DNA of 64,000 bases from Campylorhamphus procurvoides (Eukaryota > Chordata > Aves > Passeriformes > Dendrocolaptidae), in NCBI GenBank assembly GCA_013396655.1, contig WBMV01008402.1, forward strand, positions 124,001-188,000, written 5' to 3'. The notes beneath the pieces are model-generated. The model was not told where the DNA came from. It ran no database searches and saw only the letters and a list, made by a program, of their open reading frames with translations. A program made the position numbers and the translations under genes. Positions within the stretch are counted from its first letter, which is position 1. Each line of letters begins with the position of its first letter. Shown one piece after another: positions 36,901 through 64,000 of the stretch.

Positions 36901-39900
36901 TAGAATGTATTTCACAGTTTTCAGTCAATGACCGTAAGAGGCCGCCTGATGGCAGTAGCCCATCAGTAAAATAAGGTTTGTCACTCGACTGCACAGATCC
37001 CTCCTTTCTTTTTGTATATCTATTCTGGCACATTAACAACTGAAGTACCCACACCATAGCTTTCTACCAAAATATGTATCTACTCTGACATAAATAGATT
37101 AAAAAACAAGCAAAACAAAAATTTCCTTGCTTATCTAAAATAAAATAATTAAGATTGGTTCCCTGACATCAATTTCAGCCAAATCTGTACAGGTGTAATG
37201 ATAAAATGACAGACAACCTGCCACTTTTCTGAGAGAGTCTCCACTTAATTCAGTGCACAGCACAACTGAATCAATGGACAAAGGAGTGCAGTAAAGTCAT
37301 TTCATCCACTTCAAGGGATGTGGGCCATTGCTTTCTGACACATACTATGAAGTTTTACCTGATAAAAGTATTGAATTGTTAACTTTATTGAATTTTCTAT
37401 ATTTTTTTTACCATTGCTGTGATGCTTTTTAAAATAATTAATTTTATTATATCAGCAAGATGTGATAAGTTCCTATTGTTCTGTTTTACAGGGAGCAAAG
37501 ACCTTGCTGGCAAAGGCATTGACCTGTAAGTGCTTCAGTTTAAGGCACTTTAGACCCGATTACAGAATTCGTAATGTGAAACTCTTAAGATTAATTGAAA
37601 TCTTGTACAATGCTCTTTCTTATCATCTTCTTTGCCAGCCAATCTCAATTCCACCTTTGCCCCGCAGCTTCTTTCCTCTTCCCTTTCACTTGGACTAGGA
37701 ACTAACTTTCCTACTCTTTTTCATCTCATCTCAGAGGTCCTTTCACAGACAATCGGTTTCCAGTTTTTCACCTTTTCTCAGCAGCTCTTAATTTGACTTC
37801 TTTGTGGCTTCTGAATGTGTTCTTTGTTCAGACCCAGTATATCTGTGGGGTTTGCTGTTGCTCTGTGTTCAAGCACAGGCAGTCCTGCTGTAGGGATGAT
37901 GCATGATGCACAATGCTGTTGGTTGTAGCAACATGGTTGTTAGTACATGCCCAGTGCCGCTGTGGGGGAACCGTGTGGTGATGTTTGAGTACACTTGGGA
38001 GGAATGGCTGCAGACTGTTTGCAGACTTTCAAAAGCTAACAAAGTGGTCAGACCTTAACAGAGCTGGTAAAAGGCATATCCAGCACAGGAGTGCTGTGAA
38101 GGAGAATAAGAGAGAGAAGATTGTTTCATACCAGTTTTCAAGTGCTGTAATAAGCAACCCTCACTTGATGAGCCCAGGGGAATATCATGCAAGGTGTAAA
38201 GGGATCACAGTCCAGACACACTGGGGAAAGCTGCTTCCTGCACAGTCACGTTAGTACACAGTCACTGTGCAAGCCAGTACCTCCAAGGGAGTTTCAAATT
38301 TTGGGGGAGCCTGCTCCACAGCACCTGCAGTGACTGAACAAATATGTCACTGACATTCTCAGAAGTGAAATACCAAATCTGCACTACTGTATGAGAGACT
38401 AATTCCTCCACCAACGAGATTCCATCCGGAATGGAGAGCCAGTGGTTTGTGCAGAGGTGAGATACTCAAAAAAACTGGGCTGTGAAAAGCTAACTTTAAC
38501 TATAACAGCATTTTATACAGATCTCTTTAGAGACATGCATTGAGTTTTACAATTTTCTATTAAAAAATAAACTCTATTAAAAATTAACTTTATATGGAAG
38601 TTAAAGCAGAGCATTGATTGTTTGAAGCCAAACAGTAAAAGAATGGTCATGCTGGGATTAAAAACAAACCAAAAATGTTTTTGCAATCCAAAAATTCATG
38701 ACACCAGGTTAATCTTTGAAAGATCAAACCAACACTGCCAACTAACTACAGAAAAGGCCAATAAGAGCAAACTGAATAGGTTAGTGTCCTAGACTCCCCA
38801 GCTTATTTGATTTCCTACTTTTATAGACATTTTCATTCCAGCATACTTATTCACTGCCTATTTTCCTATTGCAATCTGTTTAGCTATTTAGAAGGGATTT
38901 TAAAAAATAAGCTACAGATGATTACTGAGATGTTCTCACCAATGTTTTCACTCAATATTAGACTGTAATGTCCAAGAGCATATACAAATTCCTGCTGGGC
39001 ACATAATTATCTAAGAACACCACTTGTTTTCAGTCACTGCATAGCAAAGATCTATCAGAAAAGACTGCAGTTTAATCAAATTGCGGACATATAGCTTTAA
39101 AGAAAAGTTTTCTTTCAGGTTTGCATTTCTGTTGAGATCTCGCTGTTAGAAAACAACATCTAGACAGAAGATTCAACACCTCTTAAGCTTCCTATTGTTT
39201 GAACAATAACACAGTGTTAATTCATGAATTTACAGGGCATGAGTGCGGAGCACTGAGAAAAAATGTACTATCATATATCCTGTATACGTGCCAAAAGAAT
39301 TTGCTCTTAATTTTAGTTAGATATTCAGTTATGTTCTCTCTGTGCTAGTTGGCTTTTAATGTTGTTATTTGGAACCATCTTTGTTATTAAAAATAAAAAA
39401 TGAGTACCGTCATATAAATACTCTGAGTTCCCACACTTCACAGTTGTAACTTTTAAACAGGAATAAGCAATATGACGTTAGTGTGATCTGACACTCAGTG
39501 AAAAGCTCCCCAAAGTGCATTGACACTGCTGCCAGGATAACTGTTCTTTAATACTGTGTTGCAAAACAGAAAGCAGGAGGGGGGGAGCACTAGGAAAGTG
39601 TATGTAAAAGGATCAAAGAATTATGGTATTAAAACATTTGTAAAAGCTGCAAAATTATTTCCTGATAATAAAATTGATATTGTAAGCACTCTTATTTTGA
39701 AGCAACTATTGATCATTTCCTGCTGTGGTATATCATATCTCAAACAGAGAAACTGCAAACTGAAGATAAAATAGCACTTTGAAAAGCACCCTTTAGGTGC
39801 CAGTGTAGCTAAATGCCTGTTCAATTTATATCTGGTAAATTAACACAGACCTAAAGTGTGTAAGGGGTGTGCCAGCGTTAAGAGGTGATGTTGATGGAGA

Positions 39901-41640
39901 AGGGATTAGAGCAGTCTGCTCTGCTTTCCTGATTAAACTTCATCAAGAGACCTGAAATATACATAATCTTTGTAGTAGTATTTTTTTTATATGGAACTGA
40001 ATGCCAATGAAATGATACTGTTCAAATTACTACGTGATTTAACAGTACCTAGGGAACACTTTTGCTGTGTAGCGGATCAAGGCCTTCATCTACACTGCTG
40101 ATGTCTGGTTTAGCTACGGTCACAAATTATGGTCAAAATAACTGGTTCAGGATTGGTTTCCTAATTATTTTTGTCCAAGACACTTAAAAATCCTTTTTAA
40201 TAAACTTGGATACATTTCAAAACCTGTCTCAACGCGTAGTATAGAGATATGGCAGTATGGTGAGTTTCCTTACTGAGTAGAGAAATCAAAAGAGCCACTT
40301 TTTAGAACTTAGTAGCTGCGGTGAAATTGCCTTCGTAATAGCCTTTTGTGTTTTTCCTGCTTTTCACAAGGTATTCAGCATGCACTTCAGGGTAACTATT
40401 TATGCAAAAGGCTTGGCCACGTAGGCATTATTTGCTCTCCCTCTCTTAGAGCTGTTCTCTGTGTAAGCAGGTCACGAAATCCCACCCCATTTGCAGTATA
40501 CAACAGGACAACAGCAAGCCTGGAGGAGGGGGCACTCGTGCAAGGCTCTGCAGCAGAGCAACCTCAAAGTCACTTGAGGATACCGAAGCCTGCTGAGGAT
40601 CCCAGGAAAAACATGGTTCAGATCTTTTTCAATTGCCTCATTGGTTTTGTTCCTATGACTCCCATACCTGTTGAAGCTTCTTGTATTTCCTATTTCTATG
40701 TTGTACCATCTTCTTTTCTAGGACACATCCAGTTCAGAGGAAACAGCCAGCATACCAGGAAAGCCAGGATTCTGCTAGGTGCAAGTCTGTCCTGTATACA
40801 AACACAGGCCCGCAAGCTGAGTAAAGAATAAGGAAGCTAGGAAAGACAAGGACAATTGGAGAATCCTACTAGCCCCCAGGAAATATCCATGTAAAATATC
40901 TGAGATTAGAAATATCACATTTGAATCATATCTGAATGAGCCTCACTGAGGTGAATGTTAGGGGAACTGCACTAATGGGGGCTCTTTCTATGAATTTTCC
41001 CTCATTCTATCTAGGGCTCCTAATATTGCCAAGAGCATATGAGTTCACATACTCACTTATACCACCCTTTCTGAACAATACCAAAAAATGCAAACTGTAA
41101 TGATGGACAGATTTCTTAAAATGTTCAGAGTCAGGAGCAGGTAAAGGAGAAAAGAAAGGAAAAGAAAGAAAAATAGCTACCAAAAGAAAAAAAACCCTCA
41201 GTCTGAAATGGGAGGAAGTGTTTCCATGAGTATCAAGGTCTTTGGACTGGCCCTAAATTCATTGTACTTGGATGAACAGAATGCAGTAAATCACAGTTTT
41301 AAGGGTGTGCATGGGGTGACTGGAAGTAAATGGTTAAGCCTAAATTGTTTTGTAGACTGCTTCTGATTCCACAATACATACAAACTTTGAGAAGAAGAAA
41401 GGAAAAAAAACAACTCAGTATAATATAGTGACTGTAATTTGAGAAGCACTTTTTTTAAAAACGTGTTTCTAGGCAATAAAAATAGACTGACCTTCCAAAG
41501 TTGCAAGGCTGACCTTTACACTGGGGTGCAGTTAATGACTTCGGTGGTGAGAGGCCTGGAGCAGCTGTCCCAGGTGTTCTGCAACATAAAACAGTGGTAA
41601 GGGCTGTGTGGTGACAGTGGTTCAGGTGACAGTACGCTGC
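33961..41640. other. Intergenic region between FRRS1 and AGL (head-to-head)
   Basis: About 7.7 kb, AT-rich, between two divergent promoters. No exon set, RNA gene or mobile element could be supported. The longest open frame (40346-40831, 161 codons) has no domain, no similarity I recognise and no splice or promoter context. Confidence 0.55.
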
Positions 41641-41650
41641 AAAACAAAAT

Positions 41651-41663
41651 GGGGGGGGGGGGG
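41651..41663. repeat. Poly-G homopolymer
   Basis: Thirteen consecutive G upstream of the AGL promoter. Possible G-quadruplex former and possible source of sequencing error. Confidence 0.9.
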
Positions 41664-41752
41664 ATGTCTTGGTGTTGCTTTTTTTAAAAAAACAAACACG
41701 CTACCTCTTGGTCAAAGGCAGATCCACGGAGTTTGTAGTCTTGCCCACACAC

Positions 41753-41760
41753 TATATATA
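41753..41760 (+). promoter_or_regulatory. AGL: TATA-like box upstream of AGL
   Basis: TATATATA followed by GC, 25-35 nt before the left edge of the GC-rich block. Its position would suit a TATA-dependent start near 41785. Mammalian AGL is known to use several 5' exons, so an alternative promoter is plausible, but this is a motif match only. Confidence 0.3.
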
Positions 41761-42532
41761 GCACTTAAACCCTGGCTGACATCATGTTTTGCTGCAGCGC
41801 AGCCTGTGAGCACGGGCGGGCCGCCCGGCGGGAGCGCGGCTGGGCCGGGGCCGGCACCGGGACACCCCGGGCAGCCTCTACGGCCACCCTGCCCGAGCGG
41901 AGCGCCCGGAGAGGCACACGGAGCTCCGGTCCCAGGTGCCCGGGCCCCTCGGGGGCATCTCTGGTGTGAGGGCGCTGGCGGGGNNNNCGGGGCGGCGGCT
42001 GCCCGGGCTGGGGCAGGACAGAGGTACCGCGGGACCTGCGGCGCTCCGGGGCCCGCAGAGCTCAGCGCGCTCGCTGCCGCCACACCGCGGGGCGCGGGGG
42101 TCGGCTCGGAGGGAACAACGCGGTGTCCTGGGATGCCCCTGGGGGGTCCCGAGATGTCCCCGGGGTAAACTGTCCCCGCAGGGTGCTCCCCCGAACGGGA
42201 CGGAGGAGCGGCGCGGACAGCGGGAGAGCGGGGCGGGCGCGGGGCGGGGCCGGGCACCCCCGGGGGGCGGAGGGCGGGGCGGGGCAGGGCAGCCCCCCGG
42301 CTCTGCTCGGCTCGGCTCGGCANAGCTGCGCCGCGGGGCTGCCGGTCCCCGCCTGACAGCTCGCCCCGTGCCCGCTCCCCTCCGCCCTGCCCCGCAGCGC
42401 CCGTGCCCGCTGCCCCGGCACCGCCGAACATGTAAGCGCGGCCGGCGGCGTCAGGCGCTCCGAGCGGCCGCGTCCTGCCGGGGGTCGCCGCTGACCTGTG
42501 ACCCGCGGGGGTTTGTGTGTGTTCCCTCCGGC

Positions 42533-42616
42533 NNNNNNNNNNNNNNNNNNNNNNNNNNNNNNNNNNNNNNNNNNNNNNNNNNNNNNNNNNNNNNNNNNNN
42601 NNNNNNNNNNNNNNNN
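42533..42616. other. Assembly gap (84 N) in the AGL 5' region
   Basis: Run of N in extremely GC-rich sequence immediately 5' of the AGL start codon. Confidence 0.97.
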
Positions 42617-42625
42617 GCCGCGGCC

Positions 42626-63477
<20,852 letters not shown>

Positions 63478-64000
63478 GTATGCTTGGCATATCAGAGCTG
63501 TAGAGGTATCTGTAGATATCTGCACCTTCTAAGTTTTATCTGCTAGAGAATGTAATTGGAATATTTTCACACTCTTCAATGTAAAAAGGTAAAATTGGTA
63601 GTGAATATCAAATTCATGTTCTAACAGTGATTTGGAAGATTGAGAGTTCAGGTGCCTATACAGGGTTTGAATTTACAATTATTGTTGACATTGTACAGTA
63701 GGAGGAGGAAACCTTAAGCCAGCATTTCTTTGCCAGGCTTTGGAAGTTGTTTTTGCTCTAATTTTAGTACCACTGCAATGATTCCTTAAAGTTCAGGTAA
63801 GTAAGAAAATAGCAGATTGTATTTGATGCTGATGCTTTGTTCAACATTTCTTCTCTAATACAGCTAAGTATTCTTCATTATCTGAGCACTTCACAGGGTC
63901 TGCTTCTTTGTTTCTTGCAAAGGGAAGGGAGATTGATTTAATAGAGGCTTTATCCTAGCTGCAAACATGCTGAACAAGTCAGTATTGTTTTGTAGAAATA

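Noticed and set aside
37985..38254. 89-codon frame in a slightly less AT-rich stretch of the intergenic region
   Set aside because: No similarity recognised and no flanking splice signals or repeat ends. Possibly an old mobile-element remnant, but unsupported.
40346..40831. 161-codon open frame on the + strand in the FRRS1-AGL interval
   Set aside because: No recognisable domain, no coding-like composition, and no promoter, splice or poly(A) context. A length like this occurs by chance in 64 kb on two strands. A conservation test would settle it.

Overview
The window is vertebrate genomic DNA, most likely from a bird. The evidence is CR1-type LINE 3' ends, an AT-rich background with two sharp CpG islands, compact introns, and the gene order PALMD - FRRS1 - AGL, which I recall as conserved on human chromosome 1p21. 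No prokaryotic features are present. Assembly gaps (N runs) occur at 3859-3880, 41984-41987 and 42533-42616, with single Ns at 13553, 20251 and 42323.

Layout. (1) Positions 1 to about 14.0 kb hold the 3' half of PALMD (palmdelphin) on the + strand: five coding exons from 6125 to 12685 and candidate poly(A) signals up to 13947. The upstream exons lie outside the window. A 491-bp solo retroviral LTR sits in the first intron. (2) About 14.0-18.8 kb is the tail-to-tail interval between PALMD and FRRS1. (3) 18.77-33.6 kb is the complete FRRS1 (ferric-chelate reductase 1) on the - strand. I rebuilt 15 coding exons into one 593-residue frame, plus a probable 5' non-coding exon and a CpG-island promoter near 33.6-34.0 kb. 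(4) 34-41.7 kb is intergenic with nothing recognisable. (5) 41.75-64.0 kb is the 5' two-thirds of AGL (glycogen debranching enzyme) on the + strand. It has a CpG-island promoter, then 22 coding exon positions (about 1025 residues), covering the N-terminal domain, the glucanotransferase domain and the central domain. The C-terminal glucosidase domain lies beyond the window.

Two observations stand out. First, AGL contains a tandem pair of alternative exons (56751-56874 and 57235-57358). Each is exactly 124 nt with the same phases, and each encodes a diverged version of the segment carrying the catalytic acid/base Glu of the glucanotransferase site. Including both or neither breaks the reading frame, so they look like mutually exclusive exons giving two AGL active-site isoforms. 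Second, reading through the donor of the large PALMD exon adds 14 residues ending in a basic, cysteine-rich CaaX box (CLLM), followed by a poly(A) signal. This suggests a lipid-anchored palmdelphin isoform beside the normal soluble one, whose terminal exon is at 12642.

The three genes do unrelated jobs: PALMD is a membrane/cytoskeleton-associated coiled-coil protein, FRRS1 a cytochrome b561/DOMON ferrireductase, and AGL a glycogen-breakdown enzyme. Nothing in the sequence suggests they act together.
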